64,000 nucleotides of DNA from Rhodoferax sp. (GCF_018780565.1 NZ_JADMJN010000005.1:558001-622000); one strand, 5' to 3'. Shown: positions 35,844 to 45,354, numbered from the stretch's first letter. A program made the numbers and translations. Notes: generated from the letters alone by a model not told the origin.

Positions 35844-36992
35844 TCATGTCTCCTTGACTTGCTTGCTTGGTGCTGCTACAGGCTTCAGCATGATTGTTCG
35901 CTGGCGCGCCATTCGCTCACCAACGCCAGTACGATCCATGACGTCACCGGCCAATTGACCACACGCCGCATCGATATCGTCACCCCGTGTTTTTCGTATT
36001 GTCGTGACGATACCAGCATCGCTCAAAACCTTGGCGAAAATCTGGATTTTTTCCGTAGCTGACCGGTGCAAACCGGATTCCGGGAAAGGATTGAATGGAA
36101 TCAGGTTGAACTTGCACCAGACACCCCCACGCGAATGGCGGCGAACAAGCTCGACCAGCTCCCGCGCATGCTCTGGCTGGTCGTTCACGCCATCCAACAT
36201 GCAATACTCAAAAGTAACAAAGTCACGCGGTGCATGGGCCAAGTACCGGTTACAGGCATCCATCAGCTCAGCAATCGGGTACTTACGGTTCAGAGGAACC
36301 AGATTGTCGCGTAAGGCGTCGTTTGGCGCGTGCAGGGAAACCGCCAAGGCGACAGGACAATCCTGCGCCAGACGGTCAATCATGGGGACCACACCCGAAG
36401 TTGAAACCGTGACGCGCCGGCGGGACATGCCGTAGCCATGATCGTCCAGCATGACGCGCAATGCAGGAACCAGCTCAGCATAGTTTTGCAAGGGCTCACC
36501 CATCCCCATCATCACCACATTGGAGATGACGCGTTCGTCACGTTGCAGGTGTTTTCGCAAAAAGTGCTCGGCAAACCAAAGCTGCGCCACGATCTCACCC
36601 GTTGTCAGGTTTCGACTGAAGCCCTGGTGCCCTGTGGAACAGAAACGACAACCAACAGCACAACCCGCTTGCGATGAGATGCAAAGAGTGCCGCGATCTT
36701 CCTCTGGAATGAAAACTGCTTCAACCGCGTTTCCACCGCCCACATCAAACAGCCATTTGATGGTGCCGTCTGCAGAAATGTGCTGAGAAATGACATCCAG
36801 CGCCTTCACATGCGCCACATTCTTGAGTTTCTCTCGCAAGGACTTTGCAAGATCACTCATGTCATCAAAACTGGAGGCGCCCTTTTGGTGAATCCAGCGA
36901 AAAAGCTGAACAGCACGAAAGCGCTTCTCACCCAGCCGCTCACAAAAAGCAGTCAAACCCTCGAGATCGAAATCAAGCAGATTGGCGGTCAT
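35844..36992 (-). CDS. rlmN: Dual-specificity 23S rRNA/tRNA adenine-C2 methyltransferase RlmN
   Basis: This 382-residue radical-SAM enzyme methylates C2 of A2503 in 23S rRNA and A37 in some tRNAs. The cluster-binding CAVGCRFC gives C111, C115 and C118. GMGEPLQNY and [10 protein letters not shown] are further family signatures, and the methyl-carrying cysteine lies in [11 protein letters not shown] near the C-terminus. The end is 4 bases inside the first possible pilW ATG. It follows ndk with an 86-base gap that carries a nested hairpin. Confidence 0.96.
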   Translation of the reverse strand: MTANLLDFDLEGLTAFCERLGEKRFRAVQLFRWIHQKGASSFDDMSDLAKSLREKLKNVAHVKALDVISQHISADGTIKWLFDVGGGNAVEAVFIPEEDRGTLCISSQAGCAVGCRFCSTGHQGFSRNLTTGEIVAQLWFAEHFLRKHLQRDERVISNVVMMGMGEPLQNYAELVPALRVMLDDHGYGMSRRRVTVSTSGVVPMIDRLAQDCPVALAVSLHAPNDALRDNLVPLNRKYPIAELMDACNRYLAHAPRDFVTFEYCMLDGVNDQPEHARELVELVRRHSRGGVWCKFNLIPFNPFPESGLHRSATEKIQIFAKVLSDAGIVTTIRKTRGDDIDAACGQLAGDVMDRTGVGERMARQRTIMLKPVAAPSKQVKET

Positions 36993-37014
36993 CGCTTCGG
37001 CGCGGCGCCGGGCT

Positions 37015-37064
37015 GCCCCAAGCGCACTACAGCCCCATTGAGGGGCAGCAAAACGCAGTGGGGC
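37015..37064 (-). promoter_or_regulatory. Nested hairpin between ndk and rlmN
   Basis: GCCCCA (37015-37020) pairs with TGGGGC (37059-37064), enclosing a second stem GCCCC/GGGGC (37032-37036, 37042-37046) around ATTGA. There is no T run on the minus strand, so it looks like an RNA processing or stability element rather than a simple terminator. Confidence 0.45.
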
Positions 37065-37078
37065 GTGTGGGCCATGTG

Positions 37079-37504
37079 TTAGCGGGAATACACGTTCATG
37101 CCGGCAAAGAAGAAGCTGATTTCCGCAGCAGCGGTCTCAGCAGCATCAGAGCCATGCACGGCATTGGCATCAATGCTATCGGCGAAGTCAGCACGGATGG
37201 TACCGGCCGCAGCCTTTTTCGGATCCGTCGCACCCATGAGGTCGCGATTCTTCAAAATGGCGTTCTCACCTTCCAGTGCTTGAATCATGACGGGGCCAGA
37301 GATCATGAAGCCCACGAGATCCTTGAAAAAAGGACGCTCTTTGTGAACGGCGTAAAAAGCCTCGGCCTCGCCACGCGACAGATGCACCATCTTGGAGGCA
37401 ACCACTTTCAGACCAGCTGCTTCGAAGCGGGCGTAGATTTGGCCAATCACGTTTTTGGCAACTGCATCGGGCTTGATGATGGAGAGAGTACGTTCGATAG
37501 TCAT
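37079..37504 (-). CDS. ndk: Nucleoside diphosphate kinase
   Basis: This 141-residue enzyme transfers the gamma phosphate between nucleoside triphosphates and diphosphates. It begins [15 protein letters not shown], has the phosphate-binding K11, and carries the phospho-histidine H117 in NAVHGSD. It is full length. I chose ATG 37504, with AGGA seven bases upstream; 15 codons farther upstream are not family-like. A TAAAAT on the minus strand at 37563-37558 may be its -10, giving a leader of about 50 bases. Confidence 0.97.
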   Translation of the reverse strand: MTIERTLSIIKPDAVAKNVIGQIYARFEAAGLKVVASKMVHLSRGEAEAFYAVHKERPFFKDLVGFMISGPVMIQALEGENAILKNRDLMGATDPKKAAAGTIRADFADSIDANAVHGSDAAETAAAEISFFFAGMNVYSR

Positions 37505-37557
37505 GAGTTTTTCCTGAGCTTGAAGAATTAATTTCCACCCACTGGGCAAAGCTTTGT

Positions 37558-37563
37558 ATTTTA
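37558..37563 (-). promoter_or_regulatory. Candidate -10 of the ndk promoter
   Basis: TAAAAT on the minus strand lies 53 bases before the ndk ATG in the 111-base gap after the pseudouridine synthase gene. No good -35 was found. AAAGCTTT, a small palindrome, follows in the leader. Confidence 0.25.
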
Positions 37564-37615
37564 ACCTGCGTAGGAAGGAAATTGGGGGCGATAGAAAAAT
37601 ACCGGTGCACGCGCC

Positions 37616-39013
37616 TTAGCGCCCTCGCCCACCGCGCCGCTGACCGCCTCCACCCGAGGAGCCGCCACCGCGCCGTTGACCCTGATCCTGGCGCTGCCGC
37701 GTGAAGCTGTCGGCGCCGATGTAGCCAAAGGCCGTTTTCATGGGGTCTGGTTGATTTCCACCGGCTTGCCGATCACCTTGCTCACCCCGATTCTTGCGAC
37801 CTTGTCCTGAGCCCGCAGAAAATCCCTGCCCGGAATCTCTTGCACCACCGCCTGCCGGAGCGCTACGCTGACCACTGCCCGAACTTCGGGGACCGCTCCC
37901 GCGCCTGCTGCGGGAGCGATTTTGCCCGGCCGCATCCTTGTCGGAGGCATCACGGCGTGGTGCATCCGGCCTTGCATCATCTCCGCCTTCACGGGAATTT
38001 CGCGTACCTGCAGCCTGCATCAATGCGCGAATATCGCCTTCATCCATCTCCATCCACGCACCACGCTTGAGACCACGGGGCAGCATCATGGCACCGTAGC
38101 GAATGCGGATCAGACGACTTACCGCATGACCCACAGCCTCAAACATCCGACGGACCTCCCGATTTCGCCCTTCAGATATGGTCACCCGATACCAGCAATT
38201 TGAGCCTTCTCCGCCACCTTCTTCCAGCGAACCAAACTGGGCAACGCCGTCATCGAGCTTGACACCCTCCAGCAATCTTTGCTTTTCGTCCTTGCTCAGC
38301 GCACCAAGAACCCGCACAGCATATTCGCGCTCCAACCCAAAACGCGGATGCATCAAATTGTTCGCCAACTCGCCGGAACTGGTGAATAGCAGTAATCCCT
38401 CCGTATTCAGGTCAAGACGTCCAACTGATTGCCATTTGCCCTGATATAACTTTGGCAGCCTGCGAAATACCGTGGGACGATTCTGCGGGTCATCATGCGT
38501 CACAACTTCGCCAACCGGCTTGTGGTAGGCAATGACGCGTGCTGGTGGTGCGTCAATCCGAAACCTGATCGGCTTGCCATTGACTTTCACGTGGTCGCCG
38601 AATTGAATGCGCTGTCCGATGTGGGCCGGCTCGTTGTTAACCGTGATCCGGCCTTCCATGATCAGTTGCTCCATCTCCAGACGCGATCCCATGCCCGCCT
38701 GAGCAAGAACCTTGTGCAACTTGGGGGTTTCAGCCATGGGCGCCAGCACCCGTTTGAGCGGAGCCGTGTCGGCGCTTTCCTCATCCACATCGAACTGACC
38801 AGAAACCACGTCATCAAACCGGATTCCCGCCATGGCGGATTCCTGCCGCTGGTCGCGTGCTGGCGGCATCCGTGGCGTCACGTCAGGTTTTGATTCTTCG
38901 CTTCCGATCAACTCTGCCCGGGCCTCAACCATTTCATTGCCGACCTGGCTGCCGTCCTGCTGAGCAGGCTCGGCGGACATCGGGTCCGGCGAACCGGGAT
39001 TGTTTTCGTTCAT
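37616..39013 (-). CDS. rluB: 23S rRNA pseudouridine synthase, RluB-like, with Arg/Gly-rich tail
   Basis: This 465-residue protein is an RsuA/RluB-family pseudouridine synthase. An acidic N-terminal extension (about 1-90) precedes an S4 RNA-binding domain ([20 protein letters not shown], about 98-117 onward). The catalytic aspartate is D201 in [13 protein letters not shown], and [16 protein letters not shown] (about 281-296) is also family typical. About 130 residues from 337 on are low complexity, rich in Gly, Arg, Ser and Gln, with one island [14 protein letters not shown]. The gene overlaps scpB by 4 bases, a common scpB-rluB arrangement. Confidence 0.92.
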   Translation of the reverse strand: MNENNPGSPDPMSAEPAQQDGSQVGNEMVEARAELIGSEESKPDVTPRMPPARDQRQESAMAGIRFDDVVSGQFDVDEESADTAPLKRVLAPMAETPKLHKVLAQAGMGSRLEMEQLIMEGRITVNNEPAHIGQRIQFGDHVKVNGKPIRFRIDAPPARVIAYHKPVGEVVTHDDPQNRPTVFRRLPKLYQGKWQSVGRLDLNTEGLLLFTSSGELANNLMHPRFGLEREYAVRVLGALSKDEKQRLLEGVKLDDGVAQFGSLEEGGGEGSNCWYRVTISEGRNREVRRMFEAVGHAVSRLIRIRYGAMMLPRGLKRGAWMEMDEGDIRALMQAAGTRNSREGGDDARPDAPRRDASDKDAAGQNRSRSRRGSGPRSSGSGQRSAPAGGGARDSGQGFSAGSGQGRKNRGEQGDRQAGGNQPDPMKTAFGYIGADSFTRQRQDQGQRRGGGSSGGGGQRRGGRGR

Positions 39014-39711
39014 GGTTGGGTTCCCGTCAAGAAAAATAAATCATCACCAGAATTGCCATCACCGGTAGCTTCGACTGGTGCCGAGACTTCACTCTCGCTG
39101 TCGTTGTTCGTTATGAGCGCCTGGGCACTATCCGCATCGGCCTGATAGGTCAACTCACTGGCATTCAGAGCGTCCATGACCTCAATCTGTTGCGCTGGCG
39201 TTTCCAGCAGAGGCAACTGATCCAAAGACTCCAGCCCCAAATCATCCAGGAAATGCTTGGTGGTCGCGAACAGTGCCGGTCGCCCTATTGCTTCCCGGTG
39301 TCCAATCACCTCAACCCAGCCCCGATCTTCCAATTGCTTGAGCAGAAGCGAATTTACCGTCACACCCCGTATGTCCTCTATGTCACCCCGCGTCACGGGC
39401 TGTCGGTAGGCAATGATGGCCAGGGTCTCCAGGGTCGCGCGGGTATAGCGAGGCGGCTTCTCGGGATGCAGCCGGTCCAGGTATTCCCTCATTTCTGGTC
39501 GGCTCTGAAAACGCCAGCCGGTTGCCACGCAGACCAACTCAACCCCGCGCTGCGCCCAATCCAGCTGAAGCTCCTGCAACATGAGCTTGATCGTGTCCAA
39601 GCCCAAGCCGTCGTCAAACAGCGCACGCAGTTCGCGCACCTGCAAGGGTTGCTGGGAGCAAATCAAGGCGGTTTCTAGTACGCGCTTGGCATCCGCCGTA
39701 TTCATGGTCAT
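39010..39711 (-). CDS. scpB: Segregation and condensation protein B
   Basis: This 233-residue protein is the winged-helix partner of ScpA in the SMC condensin complex. Two wHTH domains are visible: [24 protein letters not shown] early, then [24 protein letters not shown] and [19 protein letters not shown]. The C-terminal 60 residues are acidic and poorly conserved. It overlaps the rluB-like gene and lies just outside the terminator-like hairpin that follows rluD. scpA is not in the window between rluD and scpB. Confidence 0.93.
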   Translation of the reverse strand: MTMNTADAKRVLETALICSQQPLQVRELRALFDDGLGLDTIKLMLQELQLDWAQRGVELVCVATGWRFQSRPEMREYLDRLHPEKPPRYTRATLETLAIIAYRQPVTRGDIEDIRGVTVNSLLLKQLEDRGWVEVIGHREAIGRPALFATTKHFLDDLGLESLDQLPLLETPAQQIEVMDALNASELTYQADADSAQALITNNDSESEVSAPVEATGDGNSGDDLFFLTGTQP

Positions 39712-39795
39712 GCGGTTCCGGGAAGGGCACCATCACGGTGCAAAATCAGTACGATTCGTTGGGGCGCAGCAGGCGGATTGAAAAATTCGCAGTGC

Positions 39796-39820
39796 GTACC
39801 CTGACTGTATGTCAGGGTGC
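39796..39820 (-). terminator. Hairpin after rluD, possible terminator
   Basis: GTACCCTGAC (39796-39805) and GTCAGGGTGC (39811-39820) form a 10-bp stem (one G-T pair) around TGTAT. It begins 6 bases past the rluD stop. On the minus strand a T run comes only about 10 bases later, so termination may be weak; on the plus strand GGTTTTT follows directly. Confidence 0.55.
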
Positions 39821-39826
39821 TGGTTT

Positions 39827-40846
39827 TTACGCCATAGTTGTTTCATTGTAACTGAGACCCCACTCAGCCAGCGCATGACTCAAATCATCGGGCAATGGCG
39901 CCCGAAAAACCATGGACTGCCCCGTCACCGGGTGCATCAGGGCTAGACGATAAGCATGCAGAGCCTGTCGCTGCATGCCGGCGGCATTGCTGCCGCCATA
40001 CAGCGCATCGGCCACAAGCGGGTGGCCAATCCACGCCATATGAACTCGAATTTGATGAGTTCGGCCAGTGTGCAGGGTGCAACGAACCAGGCAGCCGTGG
40101 TCGCAGCTTTGAAGAAGCTCAATATCCGTTCTTGCGAGTTTCCCCGGATTTTTGTCCATGTCCACTACAGCCATTCGCAGCCGGTTTCTTGGATCCCGGC
40201 CTATGGGCTCACTGACTTCACGAACGCCCTTGCCGACCCACGGGTGATGGGCAAGCGCAACATACTGACGACCAACCTGGCGAGCGGCGATAGATCGAAC
40301 CAAGGCATCCATCACGGGTCGTGTGCGAGCCACCACCATCAAACCACTGGTGTCTTTGTCCAGGCGATGAACAATTCCGGCACGCGGCAGGTTCACTGCC
40401 TGCGGGTCATGAGCCAACAAGCCATTTAGCAAAGTGCCGCTCCAGTTGCCCGGGGCGGGATGAACGACCAGGCCAACGGGCTTGTTGAGCACCATGAGAT
40501 ACTCATCTTCATAGATCAGGGACAGCGGCATGATCTCCGGCTTGAACGCCTGGCTCTGCGGCGTGGGTCGCAGTTCAACGCTACCGACATCCGCCGCCTT
40601 GATACGCGCCGAAGGTTTTCGCACCACCCGGCCGTTGACCTTTACCCCCTCCAGGTCAATCAATTGCTGCAAATAACTGCGGGAAAACTCCGGGACCAAG
40701 GCGACCAGCGCCTGGTCAAGCCGCATGCCATGCTGGGTCTCGCTGAAAACAAGGTCGCGCAACTCCAGCTCCGGCCCCGTATCGGCCCGGTCGTCCAGAT
40801 CTTCGCTATCAAGACCACTCGATATAATCAACTCGGAATTTTTCAA
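39827..40846 (-). CDS. rluD: 23S rRNA pseudouridine synthase RluD
   Basis: This 339-residue RluA-family enzyme makes the pseudouridines of helix 69 in 23S rRNA. An S4 domain (GMRLDQALVALVPEFSRSYLQQLI, about 40-63) precedes the catalytic domain with HRLDKDTSGLM (D163 catalytic). Later motifs include ALAHHPWVGKG and TGRTHQIRVHMAWIGHPLVAD in the binding region. It is divergent from bamD with only 14 bases between the start codons, and rluD-bamD adjacency is typical of proteobacteria. Confidence 0.95.
   Translation of the reverse strand: MKNSELIISSGLDSEDLDDRADTGPELELRDLVFSETQHGMRLDQALVALVPEFSRSYLQQLIDLEGVKVNGRVVRKPSARIKAADVGSVELRPTPQSQAFKPEIMPLSLIYEDEYLMVLNKPVGLVVHPAPGNWSGTLLNGLLAHDPQAVNLPRAGIVHRLDKDTSGLMVVARTRPVMDALVRSIAARQVGRQYVALAHHPWVGKGVREVSEPIGRDPRNRLRMAVVDMDKNPGKLARTDIELLQSCDHGCLVRCTLHTGRTHQIRVHMAWIGHPLVADALYGGSNAAGMQRQALHAYRLALMHPVTGQSMVFRAPLPDDLSHALAEWGLSYNETTMA
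40823..40828 (+). promoter_or_regulatory. Consensus -10 element of bamD
   Basis: TATAAT lies 32 bases before the bamD ATG, inside the first codons of the divergent rluD gene. The -35 region (near 40801-40806) is poor. The position would give a leader of about 25 bases. Confidence 0.5.
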
Positions 40847-40860
40847 GAAAGTTGTCCCTC

Positions 40861-41667
40861 ATGCTTCGAGCCAAATTATCGGTTGTCTGCGCCTGGGCAC
40901 TAACAGGCGCAGCTTTGCTGTTGACCGGGTGTTCATCCATCACCGAAGACAAGACTACGGCATGGAGCCCCAACAAGATCTACGCGGAAGCCAAGGATGA
41001 GTTGAGCGCTGGCGGTTACGACAAGGCCGTCACTCTGCTGGAAAAGCTTGAAGGTCGTGCCGCTGGCACACCGCTGGCACAGCAGGCACAGCTTGACAAG
41101 GCATACGCCCAGTACAAGGCTGGCGAGGCAGCGCAGGCCATTGCAACGCTGGACAGATTCATCAAACTGCACCCGGCCAGTCCTGCACTGGACTACGCCC
41201 TGTACCTCAAAGGCATCATCAACTTCAATGATGACCTAGGCATGTTCTCGTTTATCACTCGCCAGGATCTGGCGGAACGGGACCAGAAGGCCGCCAAGGA
41301 GTCCTTTGAATCGTTCAAGGAGTTGGTGACCCGCTTTCCGGCATCCCGCTATACACCGGACGCGACACTGCGCATGAACTACATTGTCAACTCGCTGGCG
41401 CAATACGAGGTTCATGTGGCACGTTATTACTACAGCCGGGGCGCCTACGTGGCAGCGATCAACCGGGCTCAGATCGCGGTGTCGGACTACCAAGGGGTTC
41501 CCGCCATTGAAGAGGCGCTGTTTATCGTGATGCAATCGTATGATGCGCTGGGAATGGCACAGTTGCGCGACGATGCCAAACGGGTACTGACAAAAAACTT
41601 TCCTCAGACCGAGTACCTGACACGCGGCTTCAAAACAACGTCGGATCCGTGGTGGAAGGTCTGGTAA
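40861..41667 (+). CDS. bamD: Outer membrane assembly lipoprotein BamD
   Basis: This 268-residue lipoprotein is the essential TPR subunit of the BAM complex. The signal ends in LLLTGC (C24 lipidated). TPR motifs include AEAKDELSAGGYDKAVTLLE, AQLDKAYAQYKAGEAAQAIA and MFSFITRQDLAERDQKAAKE. The protein ends in DPWWKVW. I chose ATG 40861; a TTG three codons upstream is also open. Its last 38 bases overlap the convergent helicase gene. Confidence 0.95.
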   Translation: MLRAKLSVVCAWALTGAALLLTGCSSITEDKTTAWSPNKIYAEAKDELSAGGYDKAVTLLEKLEGRAAGTPLAQQAQLDKAYAQYKAGEAAQAIATLDRFIKLHPASPALDYALYLKGIINFNDDLGMFSFITRQDLAERDQKAAKESFESFKELVTRFPASRYTPDATLRMNYIVNSLAQYEVHVARYYYSRGAYVAAINRAQIAVSDYQGVPAIEEALFIVMQSYDALGMAQLRDDAKRVLTKNFPQTEYLTRGFKTTSDPWWKVW

Positions 41668-43642
41668 GGGCGTCGAGTGCCTCGTTCCATTCTTCTTTCG
41701 AGTTTATTTTTCGCATCGGCGGCATGGCCGCAATCAGTTTGCGCCCGTAGCCCATAAGGGCCAGTCGCGTATCACAGACAACCAAAATGCCGCGATCGGT
41801 TTCGCGTCGAATCAACCGGCCGGAGCCTTGCTTGAGTGCGATGGCAGCTTCGGCCATGAAATAGTCTTTAAAGACACTGCGTCCCATCGCTTCCAGGCGC
41901 TTGGCCCGCGCCTCTACCAAAGGATCGTTGGGTGGCGGAAACGGCAGCTTGTCGATCACAAGCAGTTGAAGCGCATCGCCGGCCACATCCACACCTTCCC
42001 AAAAGGAGGCTGATGCAACCAGTATGCAGCCAGCCTGACCACCAAACCCACCCTGGCGAAATCGATCCATCAGTTCACGCTTTGGCTTTTGACCCTGCAC
42101 AAGGATTTCAAGAGAATGGGTATCCGTCAAATGCCGTTTCAATGCTTCGCTGATGGTGTTCAGGGCACGTAGCGTGGTGGTCAAAACCAGTGTTCGGCCA
42201 CCAATGACCGTGGCCGCACCCGCAACAAATTCTGCGACTTGCTCGCTATGCCCGGGATCACTTGGCCTGGGCAAATGTTGCGGTACATAGAAGGCGGCTT
42301 GACGTGCATAGTCAAAGGGGCTGCCAACCCTCAAGACTTCTGCCGCCTCCAGGCCACAAGGTTCGGTAAACCAGCGGAGCTGACTGTCATCACCCAGGGT
42401 TGCGGAGGTGAACACCCATGACTTCCTGGAGCCATCTTCCTTCATGGGCTGAAGCAGGCGGGCCTGAACCGTTTGCGCAATATCCAGCGGAGACTCGACC
42501 AGCCTGAGTTGCGTTCCAACGTCCAGCCAGCGCACCGAATCAACATTGCAGGCGCTCGAAAACAAATCAAGTCCATTGATGAAAGCATGGCAGCGTTCAC
42601 CCAGCCGCGCCAGGTCAGGGTCCACTTCGCCGAGACCGTCCAGCGCGGCCACTGCACAGGCGCACGCCTGGCGAAGTGCGCCCAAGGCATCGCTCCAGGC
42701 AGCCGGATTGATTTGCTCGGGTGCAAGCTCCACCCAGCGCAACTTGGTGCCGGGATAAACCTGTCCCACAACCATACGCAAGTCTCGCGCAGCGTGTTCG
42801 ATGTTCGAGGCCATCTGCTGCCAATCGGCGAATCCACGAGCATGCTGCAAGCCACCCGCCAGCAGGTCGCGGGCAAAATCCAGCAACTGGCCAGTCGTCA
42901 TTTGCCGCCCCAGAAGCTGGACGCCAGTTTCATTCAGTTGATGGGCCTCGTCAAAGACAACGGTCTGAACAGAGGGAAGCAATTCGGCCATTCCCGATTC
43001 ACGAACCGCCAAATCGGCAAAAAACAGGTGGTGATTGACCACCACCACATCGGCGGCCAAAGCCGCGCGGCGGGCTTGGTTGACATGGCAAACGCGAAAC
43101 TGGGGACATTGCGCACCCAGGCAGTTCTCCCGGGAAGACGTTACAAGCGCCATCACAGGCGAGCGCTCATCGAGTCCCGGCATCTCTGCAAGATCACCCG
43201 TTTGGGTCTGCTGCGCCCATGACTCGATTTTGGCCAAAGCGTGCCAATGGGAACGCTCGGGAGAACTTGTGTTGTGCCGCGCCAGCCCCAAACGGTGCTG
43301 GCACAAATAACTGCTCCGGCCTTTGAGCAAGGCGGTTCGCACCGGCAAGCCCAAAACCTTGATCAGCAAGGGAAGGTCACGCCCAAACAGCTGGTCCTGC
43401 AAAGTTTTTGTTGCCGTTGAAATCAGCGCCCGTGTGCCGCTCAGCAGAACAGGGACAAGGTACGAAAACGTCTTGCCGATTCCGGTTCCGGCCTCCACCA
43501 CCAGCGCGCCCCCATCATCGATCGTGCGAGCAATCGCCACAGCCATCTCCGTTTGCCCATCCCGGGGCACGAATTCATCGAGCGTGCGCGACAACAGACC
43601 GCCATCTGCGAAGGTCTCGCGAACGTGGTGCTGCAAACTCAT
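41630..43642 (-). CDS. DinG/YoaA-family Fe-S DNA helicase
   Basis: This 670-residue XPD-like superfamily 2 helicase unwinds DNA 5' to 3' in repair. Walker A is AGTGIGKT (51-58) and the DEAH box is at 231-234. The iron-sulfur cluster ligands C114, C174, C179 and C185 are all present, and late motifs ASASFWEGVDVAGDAL and GSGRLIRRETDRG are intact. Length and motifs fit YoaA better than DinG. It converges on bamD with a 38-base overlap. The DUF465 gene lies 3 bases upstream in the same direction. Confidence 0.92.
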   Translation of the reverse strand: MSLQHHVRETFADGGLLSRTLDEFVPRDGQTEMAVAIARTIDDGGALVVEAGTGIGKTFSYLVPVLLSGTRALISTATKTLQDQLFGRDLPLLIKVLGLPVRTALLKGRSSYLCQHRLGLARHNTSSPERSHWHALAKIESWAQQTQTGDLAEMPGLDERSPVMALVTSSRENCLGAQCPQFRVCHVNQARRAALAADVVVVNHHLFFADLAVRESGMAELLPSVQTVVFDEAHQLNETGVQLLGRQMTTGQLLDFARDLLAGGLQHARGFADWQQMASNIEHAARDLRMVVGQVYPGTKLRWVELAPEQINPAAWSDALGALRQACACAVAALDGLGEVDPDLARLGERCHAFINGLDLFSSACNVDSVRWLDVGTQLRLVESPLDIAQTVQARLLQPMKEDGSRKSWVFTSATLGDDSQLRWFTEPCGLEAAEVLRVGSPFDYARQAAFYVPQHLPRPSDPGHSEQVAEFVAGAATVIGGRTLVLTTTLRALNTISEALKRHLTDTHSLEILVQGQKPKRELMDRFRQGGFGGQAGCILVASASFWEGVDVAGDALQLLVIDKLPFPPPNDPLVEARAKRLEAMGRSVFKDYFMAEAAIALKQGSGRLIRRETDRGILVVCDTRLALMGYGRKLIAAMPPMRKINSKEEWNEALDALTRPSTTDPTLF

Positions 43643-43645
43643 TCG

Positions 43646-43849
43646 TCAGGCTGGCTCGTCGGGCGTGAGGGTTCGTTCAATTCGTGCAATTTCGTCGCGC
43701 AGGCCGAGCCGCCTCTTTTTCAGGCGCCGCATCAACAGCTCGTCTATCGGACTCACGTGGGCAGCACGATCAATCATGGCGTCGAGGTCGCCATGCTCCA
43801 TGCGCAACTCAATCAATCGACGTTCGGGAGAGTGAAGGTTGGAATCCAA
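43646..43849 (-). CDS. DUF465 (YdcH-like) small protein
   Basis: This 67-residue protein is an all-helical hairpin of the DUF465 family: ERRLIELRMEHGDLDAMID, then SPIDELLMRRLKKRRLGLRDEI. Function is unknown. No ATG fits before the first helix. TTG 43849 gives a family-like length with ACGGACG upstream; TTG 43879 would add ten residues (total 77). It is 3 bases from the helicase gene and shares an upstream region with the divergent PP2C gene. Confidence 0.75.
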   Translation of the reverse strand: MDSNLHSPERRLIELRMEHGDLDAMIDRAAHVSPIDELLMRRLKKRRLGLRDEIARIERTLTPDEPA

Positions 43850-43964
43850 GGCGTCCGTAAGGGAAAGTAAGCAAATCAATCAAGCTGGATTGATTCATCA
43901 GTTGGCTCGATAATACGACTTTCGAATACCTACCTTGAGGTCTTGACTTTTCAAGCTGTCCAAC

Positions 43965-44726
43965 ATGTCCAAAGGCTACCGACTCACCGCATCTACCGGC
44001 ATTCACAAAGGTGACCGGGACTACCAGCAAGACCAGGTCATATTGTTGAACCACTCGCGTGTCAGCGGATGCATTCTGGCTGTGCTGGCAGACGGCATGG
44101 GAGGCCGAAGTGGCGGACGCAAGGCGTCGGATCAGGTGATGATGACTGCCAAGCAACTGTTTGAACGGTACGCCCCCGAAACCGATGATGCCGCTGCGAC
44201 GCTGATGCAACTGGTCCAGGAAGCTCACATCGTCATCAAACTGACGGCCGTCTCGTCCGAAGAAGAGCCGCACAGCACAGTGGCTGCGTTTTTGATCAAT
44301 CCCGGTGGTGATTGCTACTGGGCTCACGCGGGCGATTCACGGATCTATCACTATCACGGCAACAAGTTCATCAAGCGCACCATGGACCATTCCTATGTGC
44401 AGACGCTCGTAGCCCGTGGCGAGATCACCGAAGAACAGGCCAATGTGCATCCGCAGTCCAATATTCTGATGGGATGCCTGGGCACGGAAAGTGACCCTCC
44501 GGTCGACATCCATTTTGTCCCCAAGCTGCGTGCGGGCGACGTTCTGATGGCCTGCAGCGATGGCGTCTGGCACTACTTCACCAATGCGGAGCTTGGCTCT
44601 GTTCTCTCAACCCTGTCCGCGCGGGAAGCGACGGAATTCTTGATTGAGAAAGCCAGATCACGGGGTCATGGCGGTGGGGACAATTTGTCCTTGGTGATCG
44701 TGAAACTGGAGCCTCTGGGGTCCTAG
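43965..44726 (+). CDS. PP2C-type protein serine/threonine phosphatase
   Basis: This 253-residue protein is a stand-alone PPM phosphatase. Metal and phosphate motifs are intact: RDYQQD (18-23), ADGMGG with D43 (42-47), GDSR (123-126), SDGVW (198-202) and GGGDNLS with D239. No membrane segment or extra domain is present. Such enzymes often pair with a Hanks-type kinase or with type VI secretion genes, but neither is adjacent here. A GATAAT at about 43911-43916 is a possible -10. The gene converges on the coiled-coil gene with a 7-base gap. Confidence 0.92.
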   Translation: MSKGYRLTASTGIHKGDRDYQQDQVILLNHSRVSGCILAVLADGMGGRSGGRKASDQVMMTAKQLFERYAPETDDAAATLMQLVQEAHIVIKLTAVSSEEEPHSTVAAFLINPGGDCYWAHAGDSRIYHYHGNKFIKRTMDHSYVQTLVARGEITEEQANVHPQSNILMGCLGTESDPPVDIHFVPKLRAGDVLMACSDGVWHYFTNAELGSVLSTLSAREATEFLIEKARSRGHGGGDNLSLVIVKLEPLGS

Positions 44727-44733
44727 CCGGCTG

Positions 44734-45354
44734 TTACGGAGCGCTTGGCAGCGGCTTTGACGTTGAACCGCTTTTCTCACGGAGGCTCTTTTCCTTGCTG
44801 GCCTTGCGCTCTTGTGCTTCTTGGACCTTGCGGGTGTATTGCTCCTGCTCTTTCGTGATCTCCTGGGCGCTGCGGCCCGGCTCCGACGCCTTGGGCTCAC
44901 GCCGGACAGCGCCCTGAGCTGCCTTGGCATTCGCGTCAGCAGCTTTCTGCTTGGCGCGTTCTGTGCGTTCTTTCTGGGCCTGCAGCGCCTCCAAACGGTT
45001 TGTAGCGCCCTCCTCGCTTTGTTGCGCAGCCGCCTTTTCTGCGATTCGTTCCAGTTGAGCCTGCGCTTTCTGCTTACGCTGCGCATCGTTGAGCAAAATA
45101 TCCTGTTGGCGCAGTTCGACCATCACTTTGCTTCGTCTGACCCGCACGCCACGCAAACAATCCGTGACGGCAAACCTGGCATAGCAGGCCGCCTCTTCCT
45201 GTTCGAAACGCGCCTCCTCACGCATCCGTTCAGCCTGGATGCGGCTGCGCTCGCCTTCAATATCAAGGCCTCCCACGACAGCGGGTGCGACTGGTTGCGC
45301 AAGGGTCCATCCCGTGACAAAGATCAAGCTCAACGCCAGGAAGTATCTTTTCAT
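44734..45354 (-). CDS. Secreted coiled-coil protein of unknown function
   Basis: This 206-residue protein has a signal peptide (LALSLIFVTGWTLAQ) and then a long charged helix. The region 35-170 is rich in Glu, Gln, Arg and Ala with heptad-like spacing (RMREEARFEQEEAACYARFA, QRKQKAQAQLERIAEKAAAQ). Two cysteines (C57 and C66) in AACYARFAVTDCLRGV could form a disulfide. The tail is basic and Ser/Pro rich. I do not recognise a named family; similar proteins seem common in Burkholderiales. Its ATG overlaps the zapE stop by 4 bases, so it is likely co-expressed with zapE. Confidence 0.75.
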   Translation of the reverse strand: MKRYFLALSLIFVTGWTLAQPVAPAVVGGLDIEGERSRIQAERMREEARFEQEEAACYARFAVTDCLRGVRVRRSKVMVELRQQDILLNDAQRKQKAQAQLERIAEKAAAQQSEEGATNRLEALQAQKERTERAKQKAADANAKAAQGAVRREPKASEPGRSAQEITKEQEQYTRKVQEAQERKASKEKSLREKSGSTSKPLPSAP

